DNA of 64,000 bases from contig JAHDVP010000002.1 of NCBI GenBank assembly GCA_023384575.1, positions 234,693 to 298,692 on the forward strand. The letters are read 5' to 3'. Position 1 is the stretch's first letter. Every line of letters starts with the position of its first letter. The position numbers and the translations under genes are program-made. The stretch is from Acidobacteriota bacterium (lineage in GTDB: Bacteria; Acidobacteriota; Vicinamibacteria; Vicinamibacterales; JAFNAJ01). Positions 24,268 to 32,347 of this stretch are shown piece by piece. The notes under the pieces are model-generated. The model was given only the letters and a program-made list of their open reading frames with translations, did no database searches and was not told the origin of the DNA.

Positions 24268-25752
24268 CTACCGGAGGCGCACACGACGCACGACGGTTTC
24301 GGTGCCAGCGCCGGCGCCGTCGCTGGCGGCGACCTCCGTCCCGGCGACGTAGTAGAACTCGTCGCCGGCGAGCGCGGCGACGAGTTCGCCGGCGGTCGAG
24401 GTCACCGCCCCGTCGATGATCTCGACACCAGCCACCGACCGGCCCGTGCTGCCGAGGGCGAAGCGCACGACCCGCCGCTCGCCACCGGGCAGCGCCTGAA
24501 CCGCGACGAGCGCGCCGCGATACCATCGCAGCCGGCGGACACCGCTGGTGTCGACCTCGGGCGGATGCGACAGCGGAGTGGCGACGCCGCTCGCCAGATC
24601 GACGCGCGCCAGGCCCCCGGCGTGCGCCACGTAGAGGTGGCGTTCGCCACCCGACGGCGACAGGCTCACCGGGTCGAGGTCGTCGAGGCGGGCCGCCAGC
24701 TCGAGGCGACGGCTGCCAGGGTTCAGGCGGAAGATCCGTCGTCCCAGCGTGTCGAGCACGACCACCAGACCCGCGTCGGTCACGGCGACCTCCGTGAACC
24801 GGGCGGGCTGGTCGGCGTCGTCCACCGACCAGGTGTCGAGGGGCCGCCCCGAGATGAGCTGAACCTTGTGCAGCGCTGCCGATGGCCCGGCACCGGGGGC
24901 GGCCCCGGCCTCCACCTCCCCCGCGCTCACGACCCACAAGTCGCCGCGCCGCGGGTCGATGGTCATGGCGGTGATGTCGAAGAAGCCGGCCGAGTCGGCT
25001 CGCACGAGGTCGTCGACCCGTCGCGACTCCTCCGCAACGACGAGAATCTTGCGCTGCGGGCTGCCGAGGAGGAACCGGCCAGACACCGCGTCGTAGGCGA
25101 ACGCGGCGGAGTTGATCGACGACATGGGCAGTCGCACGGCTTCTTCGACGCGCGAGCGCGACACCATCGCGGGAGCGACCACCGGAGCGACCGCGGGGGC
25201 CGCCCCCGGCGTCGCGGGCAGCGTCTCCGGCAGAACGGCGGGCCGGGGGGGCGAGCCGCCGGCAGGCGCGACCGCCGTCGTTTCGCTTCCCGCCACGGGA
25301 CTCTCCGAGACCTTCGAAGGCGCCGGACCCACGCTCGCGGCAGACAGCGAGGCGGCCGCCTCGAGGGCGGCGAACATCGCCTCGACCTCCGGCCAGCCGC
25401 TCAGCGCCCGAACACGGCGGAAATCGTCGTTCCGGGCGGCATCGGTCCAGACGCCCCGCTCCGCCAGGCGCCGAAGCATCACAATGGCATCGCCGGGTCG
25501 ACCGCTCAGGCTCATCGCCCGGGCGAGCAGCAGCATCAGGTCCGCGTCGCGCGGTGGACCTTTCTGGACGGTACGCCAGGCGAGGTCGTGGTAGCGCTCG
25601 AAGTCCTCGCTCGCGGCCGCAGCGAGCGCGGCGTCGCGGCACGCCTGCCAGGATGAACACTCGGGCGTCTGGGCGAACACGGGGGAAACGAGGGTGGTGC
25701 AGACAACGACCAGGAACGCCGGCAGCCACCGGACGCCGCACGGGAAGAGCAT
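24268..25752 (-). CDS. Exported TPR-plus-beta-propeller-like protein
   Basis: A 494-residue secreted protein of unknown function. Residues 1-28 form a signal peptide (WLPAFLVVVCTTLVSPVFAQ). A helical segment at about 30-130 (ACRDAALAAAASEDFERYHDLAW, DADLMLLLARAMSLSGRPGDAI) looks like two or three TPR-type repeats. An Ala/Pro-rich linker (about 145-195) leads to a C-terminal half with repeated beta-strand groups, such as SGRFLLGSPQRKILVV, DLWVVSAGEVEAG and RRLELAARLDDLDPVSLSP, consistent with an SMP-30/NHL-like propeller. It is the upstream gene of the potassium channel unit and could be a periplasmic partner, though nothing proves it. Confidence 0.7.
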   Translation of the reverse strand: MLFPCGVRWLPAFLVVVCTTLVSPVFAQTPECSSWQACRDAALAAAASEDFERYHDLAWRTVQKGPPRDADLMLLLARAMSLSGRPGDAIVMLRRLAERGVWTDAARNDDFRRVRALSGWPEVEAMFAALEAAASLSAASVGPAPSKVSESPVAGSETTAVAPAGGSPPRPAVLPETLPATPGAAPAVAPVVAPAMVSRSRVEEAVRLPMSSINSAAFAYDAVSGRFLLGSPQRKILVVAEESRRVDDLVRADSAGFFDITAMTIDPRRGDLWVVSAGEVEAGAAPGAGPSAALHKVQLISGRPLDTWSVDDADQPARFTEVAVTDAGLVVVLDTLGRRIFRLNPGSRRLELAARLDDLDPVSLSPSGGERHLYVAHAGGLARVDLASGVATPLSHPPEVDTSGVRRLRWYRGALVAVQALPGGERRVVRFALGSTGRSVAGVEIIDGAVTSTAGELVAALAGDEFYYVAGTEVAASDGAGAGTETVVRRVRLR

Positions 25753-25839
25753 CCACCTAGCGTAGCGCGGATCGTCGCCAATCGGATGGCGCGAGTGCAC
25801 CGGGGCGTCCGCGCGGCGGCGGGGGTGGGCCACCCGCCA

Positions 25840-25990
25840 CCAGCCTGCAGGCGCCAGCCAGACGGTCGGGGATCGCGGCCTTCTCCGTCGGTCGGTCACC
25901 CCACTGGGAGTGGAGCGAGGGCCAGCCGTCCCAACCGCTGATTTCGCCCACCAGGCCGCCAGTCGCCAGCCGCCAGCCGGATCGTCACAT
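25840..25990 (+). repeat. Dispersed intergenic repeat, copy C
   Basis: GATCGCGGCCTTCTCC, then ACTGGGAGTG and GCGAGGGCCAGCCGT, then GCTGATTTCGCC, CACCAGGCCGCC and CGCCAGCCGGATCGTCACAT follow the same order as copy D at 28583. Upstream of it GGCGCCAGCCAGACGGTCGG is a second tail fragment, so two copies may be joined. It ends a few bases before a TAGACT box (25996-26001) in front of the parA-like gene. Confidence 0.65.
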
Positions 25991-26039
25991 TGGAGTAGAC
26001 TCTGGGCATCATGCCGCACTGCGGCAGAAGGAGTCATCC

Positions 26040-26807
26040 ATGCGCCGGGTCGTGTTCAACAAGAAGGGGGGCGTCGGCAAGACGACCATTGCGTGCAACC
26101 TTGCCGCGGCCTCGGCGGCGCGGGGTCGCCGGACGCTGGTGGTCGATCTCGACCCCCAGGCCAACACCACGCGGTACCTGCTCGGCCACGACGCGAACGA
26201 CGTCGCGCCGACCCTGTGCGACTACTACCAGGAGTCGCTGGGGTTTGCGATGTTCGGGGGCGGCGAGCGCCCGCTCCGGGCCTTCGTTCACCGTACTCCG
26301 ATCGACCACCTGTCGCTGGCGCCGTCGCATCGCGACCTGGACGCGATCGAGTCGAAGCTGCAGGCGCGGTACAAGATCTTCAAGCTGCGCGAGGCCCTGA
26401 CGGGGATCGAGTACGACGAGGTGTTCATCGACACGCCGCCCGCGTTGAACTTCTACACGATGTCGGCGCTCGTGGCCGCCGATCGGTGCCTCATCCCGTT
26501 TGACTGCGACGATTTCTCGCGGCACGCGCTCTACGCGCTCAAGGGCCACGTCCGCGAGGTCGCGGCCGACCACAACCCCGACCTCCGCATCGAGGGCATC
26601 GTCGTCAATCACTTCGACACGCGCGCGCGGCTGCCCCAGCAGTTGATTGACGAGCTCGAGGGTGAGGGGTTTCACCTGTTGCGGCCGTTCTTGACGACGT
26701 CGGTGAAGATCCGGGAATCGCACCAGGCGGGCCGCCCGCTCGTGGCGATGGCACCAACGCACAAGGTGGCGGGGCAGTTCATGGCGCTCTTCGACGCACT
26801 CGGCTGA
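26040..26807 (+). CDS. Orphan ParA/MinD-type ATPase
   Basis: A 255-residue P-loop ATPase. The deviant Walker A NKKGGVGKTT is at 7-16 with both signature lysines (Lys9, Lys14), VVDLDPQANTTRYLLG is the Walker A' motif, and VFIDTPPALNFYTMSAL is Walker B. A good AGGAG precedes the ATG. No parB, centromere-like repeats or plasmid genes are visible, so it is more like the orphan ParA proteins that place cargo (chemosensory arrays, carboxysomes, polar proteins) than a chromosome-partition ATPase. A repeat AAAAGGGGACACTCACCTTTTT begins at its stop codon. Confidence 0.87.
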   Translation: MRRVVFNKKGGVGKTTIACNLAAASAARGRRTLVVDLDPQANTTRYLLGHDANDVAPTLCDYYQESLGFAMFGGGERPLRAFVHRTPIDHLSLAPSHRDLDAIESKLQARYKIFKLREALTGIEYDEVFIDTPPALNFYTMSALVAADRCLIPFDCDDFSRHALYALKGHVREVAADHNPDLRIEGIVVNHFDTRARLPQQLIDELEGEGFHLLRPFLTTSVKIRESHQAGRPLVAMAPTHKVAGQFMALFDALG

Positions 26808-26828
26808 AAAGGGGACACTCACCTTTTT
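26807..26828. repeat. Short palindrome repeat, copy 1 (terminator-like)
   Basis: AAAAGG and CCTTTT form a six-pair stem around GGACACTCA, beginning at the last base of the ParA stop codon and followed by an extra T. The same 21 bases recur at 50778-50798, each followed by a GCTG...GTCGGCC stretch. As RNA the short A/T-flanked stem could act as a weak bidirectional terminator. Similar palindromes are known next to IS200-like REP-associated transposases; none is present here. Confidence 0.6.
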
Positions 26829-26974
26829 CCGCTGTCGGCCAGCCGACCGTCCGTCCGGGGCGACCTCCACCGGCCTCCGCTCCGCGTGCCCGAGCGCACG
26901 ACCGGCGGGCCGTCGCCTCGCGGTATGGTGAAAGTCTCACCCCGTCATCTCTCATCGCGGAGGAGTAGACCCCG

Positions 26975-27835
26975 ATGTCCATTCTCGTCACCGGTGGCAC
27001 TGGAGCCGTCGGCAGCAACGTCGTCCGCAACCTCATCGCGCGGAGTCGAACGCCGCGCGTCATGACCCGCTCTCCCGAGAAGGCGGCGCAGGTGCCGGCC
27101 GGGGCGGTCGGCGTGGTCGGCGACATGGGCCGACCCGAGACGCTCGGTCCGGCGCTGGCAGGCATCGAGCGCGTCGTGCTCATCACGGCTCTCTCGGAGC
27201 GCGAGGAGCAGGAAGGACTCGCGGTGGTGACGGCCGCCGCGGCGGCCAGCGTCAAGCGCATCGTGTACATGTCGGTGCACGATGTCCACAAGGTGCCGGA
27301 AGCGCCGCATTTCGCCTCGAAGACCGCCATCCAGGCGGCCATCGAGCGTTCGGGTCTCGAGTGGACCTTCGTGATGCCGAACAACTTCTACCAGAACGAC
27401 TACTGGTTCCAGCAACCGATCACGCAATACGGGGTGTACCCGCAGCCCATCGGAGAACGCGGCTGCCAGCGCGTCGACACGCGCGACATCGCCGATGCAA
27501 TGACGACGGCCGTCCTCGAGGACGGTCACGCAGGCGAGCGCTACCCACTCGTCGGCCCCGAGGTCTGGACTGGCACGTCGACGGCGGCGGCGTGGTCACG
27601 CCATCTGGGGCGCGAGGTCCGATACGGCGGCGACGATCTCGACGCCTGGGCGGCCCAGGCGGGGCAGATGCTGCCGGCATGGCTCGTGGCCGACCTGAAG
27701 ATCATGTATGGCGCGTTTCAGAAGACTGGCCTGCCGGCCACCGACGCCGACCTCGCGCAGCAGGAGAGAATCCTGCGGCGGTCGCCACGCCGCTTCGACG
27801 ATTTCGCGGCCGAGACGGCCGCAGCGTGGCGATGA
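26975..27835 (+). CDS. NmrA/YtfG-type NAD(P)-binding protein (atypical SDR)
   Basis: A 286-residue atypical SDR. The cofactor motif TGGTGAVGSNVV (TGGxGxxG) is at 6-17, and VMTRSPEKAAQVP at strand 2 suggests NADP binding. ITALSEREEQEG and VYMSVHDVHKVP follow the fold, and QAAIERSGLEWTFVMPNNFYQN is the usual RxSGxxWTxLRP-like segment. The classical YxxxK is not present, which is normal for this group; they act as quinone reductases or as redox-sensing regulators. GGAGGAG precedes the ATG and a TATGGT box lies at 26924-26929. It is probably a single gene. Confidence 0.85.
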   Translation: MSILVTGGTGAVGSNVVRNLIARSRTPRVMTRSPEKAAQVPAGAVGVVGDMGRPETLGPALAGIERVVLITALSEREEQEGLAVVTAAAAASVKRIVYMSVHDVHKVPEAPHFASKTAIQAAIERSGLEWTFVMPNNFYQNDYWFQQPITQYGVYPQPIGERGCQRVDTRDIADAMTTAVLEDGHAGERYPLVGPEVWTGTSTAAAWSRHLGREVRYGGDDLDAWAAQAGQMLPAWLVADLKIMYGAFQKTGLPATDADLAQQERILRRSPRRFDDFAAETAAAWR

Positions 27836-27837
27836 GG

Positions 27838-27905
27838 TAGACAGGCTGCAGGCGACAAGGCTTCAGGCGGCGGACGGGCTTCTTCAGGCCTGTGCTGCGG
27901 CCTGT
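27838..27905. repeat. CAGGC/CCTGTGGC-rich intergenic tract
   Basis: Runs such as GGCTGCAGGCGACAAGGC, TTCAGGCGGC and GGCCTGTGGCCCGCAGCCTC repeat a CAGGC/GCCTG word in both senses. Similar words occur at 32150-32162 (GCCTGTGGCCTGTCGGC) and 43756-43782 (AGCCTGTAGCCTGCAGCC). Not coding. Confidence 0.35.
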
Positions 27906-27963
27906 GGCCCGCAGCCTCTCCTGGTGTCCACCAGCATCTCGGGCGTGCGCGGTTCGACGCGAC

Positions 27964-28467
27964 TCACCCCGCCGCCCCGAGCCGCTCGCGGATCTGCTTG
28001 ACGTGGTGCTTCGTGTGCACGAGGTGGAACCTGCGCCACGTGCGAACGTCGAGCGTGCCGAAGTACGGGTGGTTCATGAGCGGCGTGCGCTCGCCGAAGC
28101 GCTCGGCGGCGCCGGTCAGCGCGCCATCGAGCGCGTCGAGCGCCGCCAGCGTGTCGGCGACGATCGTCGGTGCGGGCGTGCCCTTGGGCGTCGCCTGTTC
28201 GGGCGCCCTCGCCTTCGGGAAGACCTGCAGGGTGATGACGAGGAACCCTGCGAGGCGCTGCGCCATCGAGCGAGGGCGTGCGCGGGTCTGCCCTTGATCG
28301 ACGCACCGCGCGGCCCCGCCCGTGCTGTTCGAGAACGCCAGACGCAGGTGCTCGAGCACTTCCGCAGGCGACCACCTGCCGTCCACGGGTTTCGCCAGTT
28401 GCTCGTACGAAACGCCCCGCGTGACGTCGTCGAGGAGGTGCCGGGCCGCCTGCAGGTGTGGGTGCAT
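27964..28467 (-). CDS. DinB-like four-helix protein (DUF1569 type)
   Basis: A 167-residue soluble protein of the DinB/YfiT superfamily. It shows the family's three-His metal site: a first His in WSPAEVLEHLRLAF (about 41) and the pair in HTKHHVKQI near the C-terminus. NHPYFGTLDVRTWRRFHLVHTKHH is characteristic of DUF1569/DinB_2 members. Family members include thiol-dependent S-transferases (bacillithiol, mycothiol), but many are uncharacterised. It appears to be a single gene, flanked by repeat DNA on both sides. Confidence 0.85.
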   Translation of the reverse strand: MHPHLQAARHLLDDVTRGVSYEQLAKPVDGRWSPAEVLEHLRLAFSNSTGGAARCVDQGQTRARPRSMAQRLAGFLVITLQVFPKARAPEQATPKGTPAPTIVADTLAALDALDGALTGAAERFGERTPLMNHPYFGTLDVRTWRRFHLVHTKHHVKQIRERLGAAG

Positions 28468-28582
28468 GGTGTCAACAGCCTACGTCGGACGGCGGGGACG
28501 CACAAGGCGGGCTGCGGGCCACCGGCCCAGCGGCGAGTCGACGACCGAGCACGCAAGACGAATGACCCACGGGCCACCAAGA

Positions 28583-28770
28583 CCCTGATACGACACTCGG
28601 CTTGCGACGACCGGCCAGCGCCGGCCGGTCAGCACGGTGAAGATCGCGGCCTTCTCCCTGCTCGGTGACCCGACTGGGAGTGAAGCGAGGGCCAGCCGTA
28701 CCGATCGCTGATTTCGCCAACCAGGCCGCCGGTCGCCAGCCGCCAGCCGGATTGCCACATCGGGGCTCCA
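28583..28770 (+). repeat. Dispersed intergenic repeat, full-length copy D
   Basis: The most complete copy, about 188 bp. Blocks in order: CCTGATACGACACTCGGC, TTGCGACGACCGGCCAGCG, AGATCGCGGCCTTCTCC, CGACTGGGAGTGAAGCGAGG, GCCAGCCGTACCGATCGCTG, ATTTCGCCAACCAGGCCGCC, CGCCAGCCGGATTGCCACAT, CGGGGCTCC. It fills most of the 319-bp gap 28468-28786 between two minus-strand genes, which holds no other gene I can see. Confidence 0.7.
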
Positions 28771-28786
28771 ACCACGGGCGACCGCC

Positions 28787-29536
28787 TCACTCCCGCACCC
28801 CCCGTCGCACCTCGGCGAGATACTCGCGAATCCGTGCGGCGTTCTTCCCGACGTCGCTGCGTCCAACGCGCGACTTCGACCGCACGTCCACGCGGGCGCC
28901 GGTGTCCGTCGCCGCAACCCGCACGACGATGTCGTCCTTGAACCTGAACCAGAAGGTCGTGTCGACCGCTTCGAGGCGGCCGCGGACCGCGTCCACGGCG
29001 ACGATCTCCCAGCCCATCACCTCCGCCGCGCGCCGCGCCGCCTCGAACACCTCGTCGACAGGACGCGCCACGTCGAGCGGCACGACGTCGGGGTACGCGT
29101 CCCGTTGCTGCGCCGCGACGGCCGGATCGTAGTCCGGCGGGTTGCTCGCCCCAGCGCGGAGCGGCACGACGGCCTCGAACGCCGGCGGTGACGCGGTGTC
29201 GGTCGTGATGTCGTGAATCGGGGGGACGCTACGCGCCGTCCGCAGCCACTGCCACGGCACCGCCAGCACCACGAGCGCCAGCGCCCCGGCGGCCAGGGCC
29301 GGACCCACCCGTCGGGCGAGCAGGCCGCCGGCGAGCCCGAGCGCGCCGGCCGCGATGGCGACGTAGGCCGCCCAGCGCAGGAGCGTGAACCCGCCGCGAA
29401 ACGTCCAGAGGCCAGCCTGGCTGCCGAGCGGCGCCGCGAGCAGCAGGACGGCGGCGGTACCCGAGAGCCCCAGGCTCGCGATCCAGCACCAGCGTCCCCA
29501 GCGCGCCGTTGGCGAAGTCGACGAGGGAGGTGACAT
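28787..29536 (-). CDS. DUF1499 membrane protein
   Basis: A 249-residue inner-membrane protein. Three hydrophobic helices lie in the first 120 residues (about 13-38, 52-75, 80-105: WIASLGLSGTAAVLLLAAPLG, WAAYVAIAAGALGLAGGLLA, LAAGALALVVLAVPWQWL). The C-terminal 120 residues are a DUF1499 domain: PPIHDITTDTASPPAF, YPDVVPLDVARPVDEVFEAARRAA, FRFKDDIVVRV and VDVRSKSRVGRSDVGKNAARIREYL are all typical. The ATG at 29536 gives a natural start before the first helix. The family function is unknown. Confidence 0.87.
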   Translation of the reverse strand: MSPPSSTSPTARWGRWCWIASLGLSGTAAVLLLAAPLGSQAGLWTFRGGFTLLRWAAYVAIAAGALGLAGGLLARRVGPALAAGALALVVLAVPWQWLRTARSVPPIHDITTDTASPPAFEAVVPLRAGASNPPDYDPAVAAQQRDAYPDVVPLDVARPVDEVFEAARRAAEVMGWEIVAVDAVRGRLEAVDTTFWFRFKDDIVVRVAATDTGARVDVRSKSRVGRSDVGKNAARIREYLAEVRRGVRE

Positions 29537-29778
29537 GCCGGGCAGAGTGCCACACGTCGCGGTGCAGTGCCAACTGACCGCTATCCCCCGCACCGCTCGC
29601 CGTCGGCACTCACCTGCGAGCCGCCAGTTGACTCCCGGGACCGGGTCGGCCAGTATTCTACCCATCGGTCAATTCACCGTCCGGCCCGCGCCGTCCCGGA
29701 GGATGCGGGCCCGGCCGGGCCGTTCGCCAGCGCGCGCACCGCCCGTCCGCCCGGGTTCCGGCAAGAACGAGCGTCCCC

Positions 29779-32088
29779 ATGTCAGGTGTCTCCCCCGGCC
29801 CCACGTCCAGTCCTTGCCGCGGCTCCCGATGGCGTCGTGTCGTCGCGGCGCTCGGCGTTGCCGCGTGGCCGCTGGTGCTCGATGCGCCGGCGTTCGCGCA
29901 GGCCGCCCCCCCGATCGAGCGCGTCGCCGCGCTGCCGAGCCTGACGGGCACGACGCCGTCGAGTCCCGTCTGGGCCCCGGACGGGTCGCGGCTCGCGTTC
30001 CTGTGGAACGACCAGGCGCTGCCGTTCCGGGACGTCTGGGTCGTGGCGGCGGACGGCGCGGCGCCGACGCGGCTGACGGCGCTCGACCCGACGGCGGCCA
30101 CGCTCGCGCCCCCCGGTGACGATCTGTCGCTCGCCGCCCTGACGTCGCGGGCGGCCTCGCGTGCGCGAGGGGGTGTCTCCGAACTGCTCTGGAGCCCTGA
30201 CGGCGAGTCGGTGGTGTTCGTCTACCGGGGCCGCATCCACACCGTACCGGCGGGCGGCGGCTCGCCGGCGACACTCGCGCCATCGACGGGCGCGTCGCGT
30301 GTGGCGTATTCGCCAGACGGGCGGTTCCTGTCGTTCCTGCAGGACGGCGACTTGTGGCTGTACCGCTTCGACGGAGCCCACCTGATGCGCGCCACGCACG
30401 TGGGCGTGCCCACGATCGCCCGCGTGCCGGTCGGCAGCTATCCGCGGCCCGACGTCGAGATGCGTGACTACGCCTGGTCGGCCGACTCGCGGTACCTCGC
30501 GCTCGACTACGTCGACCGGCGGAACGTCCGGAGGGTCACCATTCCGTCGTATCTGCACGACGAGCCGATCCTCCAGGAGATCCGGCGCCCCTATCCCGGC
30601 GACAGCGACGAGATTCGCCGCCTGGGCCTCTACACGGTGGCCGACGGCCTCGTCCGCTTCCTCGATCTCGATGAGCCCACGAACCGCAACACGCTCGACT
30701 TCGCCTGGTCGCCGGTCGCCGCCGAACTGCTGATCCACCAGGACTCGGACGAGGGCGAGCACCGCTGGCTCTTCGTCGCCGACGCCGCCAGTCTGTCGGT
30801 GCGTCAGGTCTGGCACGATCACCGGCCCCGGCGGATCTATCCGTTCTTCACCGCGCGCTGGAGCAGCGACGGCAAGGCGATCCACTACGTGGGTGACACC
30901 GATCGGCACTATCGCCTCTATTCGATTCCCGCCGCCGGCGGGAAACCGGTCGTGCTGACGACAGGCGACTTCGACGTGGCCGGGTCGCGGTCGACCGCGC
31001 GCGTGAGCGTCTCGCCGAAGACGCGTGAGATCTTCTACGTCTCGGCCGAGCACAGCCCGTACGAGCGCCACGTGTACCGCATGCCCGAGGGCGGAGGCCG
31101 GGCGGTCAAGGTGACGTCGATGCCGGGCGTGCACGATCCGGTGGTTTCGCCAGACGGGCGGCGCGTGGCGCTCGTGTCCTCGAACGACGCGACGCCGGCC
31201 GAGCTGTACGTGGTGGACGCCGCGGGCGGGGCCGCGGAGCGGCGGGTCACCACATCGCCCCCGGCCGAGTTTGCGACCTACCGGTGGGCCCGCCCGCGCT
31301 ACGTCACCTTCAAGAGCCGCATCGACGACTTCACGTTGCACGCGCGGATCATCGAGCCCCCGAACCTCGACCCGACCCGGAAGTACCCCGTCGTCATCGG
31401 CAGCGTCTACTCGAACACCGTGCGCAACGAGTGGCGGGGCGCCTCGGCGACGCTCCAGCAGCACCTCGTGCTGGCTGGCGAGTACATCAACGTCCAGGTC
31501 GATCTCCGCGGCAGCGTGGGGTACGGCGTCGACTTTCGCGAGATTTTCCAGGGAGACTGGGGCGGGGGCGACCTCGAGGACCTGCACAGCACGGTCGACT
31601 ACCTGAAGACGCTGCCGTACGTCGATCAGAATCGCATCGGGATCTGGGGCAGCAGCTACGGCGGCATGATGGTGCTCTTCGCGCTCTTCGAGCGGCCGGG
31701 CATGTTCGCGGCAGGGGTGTCTGGCGCGCCGGCGATCGACGTGAGCCACTTCACGGCGTTCGACCAGCACCTGTCGCGGCGGCCGCACACCCACCCCGAC
31801 ACGTTCGTCAAGTCGACGCTGCTCAACTACGGCGAGAAGCTGCAGGATCCGCTGCTCTTCATCCACGGCCTGCACGACGACATCGTCCCGTTCAAGACGA
31901 CGGTCCAGATGATGGAGAAGCTGATGCTGCTTGGCAAGGACTTCGACGTCGCGGTGGCGCCGAACTCGGCCCACGGCTGGACGCAGCGGGAGCACTACGC
32001 GGTGTTCCTGCAACGCAAGCTGGTGCAGCACTTCGACCGCCACCTCGGACGGGGCGGCCGCCCGGCGGGGACAGCCACGGGGCGATGA
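29779..32088 (+). CDS. Exported S9-family prolyl oligopeptidase/DPP-IV-like peptidase
   Basis: A 769-residue serine peptidase. Residues 1-42 form a signal peptide (RVVAALGVAAWPLVLDAPAFAQ). About 50-510 is the DPP-IV-type eight-bladed propeller, with WAPDGSRLAFL, YSPDGRFLSFL, WSPVAAELLI and VSPDGRRVALVS blade repeats. The alpha/beta hydrolase domain has the nucleophile in GSSYGG (Ser626), the Asp in HGLHDDIVP (Asp700/701) and the His in PNSAHGW (His732). It would cut short peptides, often after Pro or Ala. Upstream, a TATTCT box is at about 29654. It is not clearly in an operon with the TonB receptor, which has its own strong promoter. Confidence 0.92.
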   Translation: MSGVSPGPTSSPCRGSRWRRVVAALGVAAWPLVLDAPAFAQAAPPIERVAALPSLTGTTPSSPVWAPDGSRLAFLWNDQALPFRDVWVVAADGAAPTRLTALDPTAATLAPPGDDLSLAALTSRAASRARGGVSELLWSPDGESVVFVYRGRIHTVPAGGGSPATLAPSTGASRVAYSPDGRFLSFLQDGDLWLYRFDGAHLMRATHVGVPTIARVPVGSYPRPDVEMRDYAWSADSRYLALDYVDRRNVRRVTIPSYLHDEPILQEIRRPYPGDSDEIRRLGLYTVADGLVRFLDLDEPTNRNTLDFAWSPVAAELLIHQDSDEGEHRWLFVADAASLSVRQVWHDHRPRRIYPFFTARWSSDGKAIHYVGDTDRHYRLYSIPAAGGKPVVLTTGDFDVAGSRSTARVSVSPKTREIFYVSAEHSPYERHVYRMPEGGGRAVKVTSMPGVHDPVVSPDGRRVALVSSNDATPAELYVVDAAGGAAERRVTTSPPAEFATYRWARPRYVTFKSRIDDFTLHARIIEPPNLDPTRKYPVVIGSVYSNTVRNEWRGASATLQQHLVLAGEYINVQVDLRGSVGYGVDFREIFQGDWGGGDLEDLHSTVDYLKTLPYVDQNRIGIWGSSYGGMMVLFALFERPGMFAAGVSGAPAIDVSHFTAFDQHLSRRPHTHPDTFVKSTLLNYGEKLQDPLLFIHGLHDDIVPFKTTVQMMEKLMLLGKDFDVAVAPNSAHGWTQREHYAVFLQRKLVQHFDRHLGRGGRPAGTATGR

Positions 32089-32189
32089 CGCCGGGCTGAG
32101 CCGGGCCGGTGAGGGCGGCCGACAGACCACGGCCCGCCGCCCTGCCGCCTGTGGCCTGTCGGCGTCAACTGCACGTGGCCGCACGGTTT

Positions 32190-32210
32190 AATTGACCAGT
32201 CAGTCGAATT
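32190..32210. promoter_or_regulatory. Operator-like palindrome upstream of TonB receptor 1 promoter
   Basis: AATTGAC at 32190-32196 faces GTCGAATT at 32203-32210 with the inner TGACCAGTCA symmetric about its centre. Sites of the form TTGACNNGTCA are often bound by TetR-family repressors. It sits four bases upstream of the -35 hexamer, where a bound protein could block or aid RNA polymerase. No tetR gene is in the window. Confidence 0.45.
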
Positions 32211-32214
32211 TTCC

Positions 32215-32243
32215 TTGACAACAGGGCGAACACACCGTATAAA
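32215..32243 (+). promoter_or_regulatory. Near-consensus sigma-70 promoter for TonB receptor 1
   Basis: TTGACA (32215-32220) and TATAAA (32238-32243) are separated by exactly 17 bases. This is the only promoter in the window with both hexamers near consensus, and predicts a leader of about 100 bases before the ATG at 32348. Confidence 0.8.
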
Positions 32244-32347
32244 CCAGCATCATCGTATTCATGTGTCCGCAGGGCGCCCGGGGGGTTCGGGCGTCCGGCC
32301 TCGATGGCGTGCCGCGTGGCGCGCCTCACTCAAGGGGAGGGTTCTCG

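Noticed and set aside
26011..26039. ATG at 26011 as the start of the parA-like gene
   Set aside because: It is out of frame with the ParA protein; the ATG at 26040 has AGGAG and puts the P-loop at the N-terminus.
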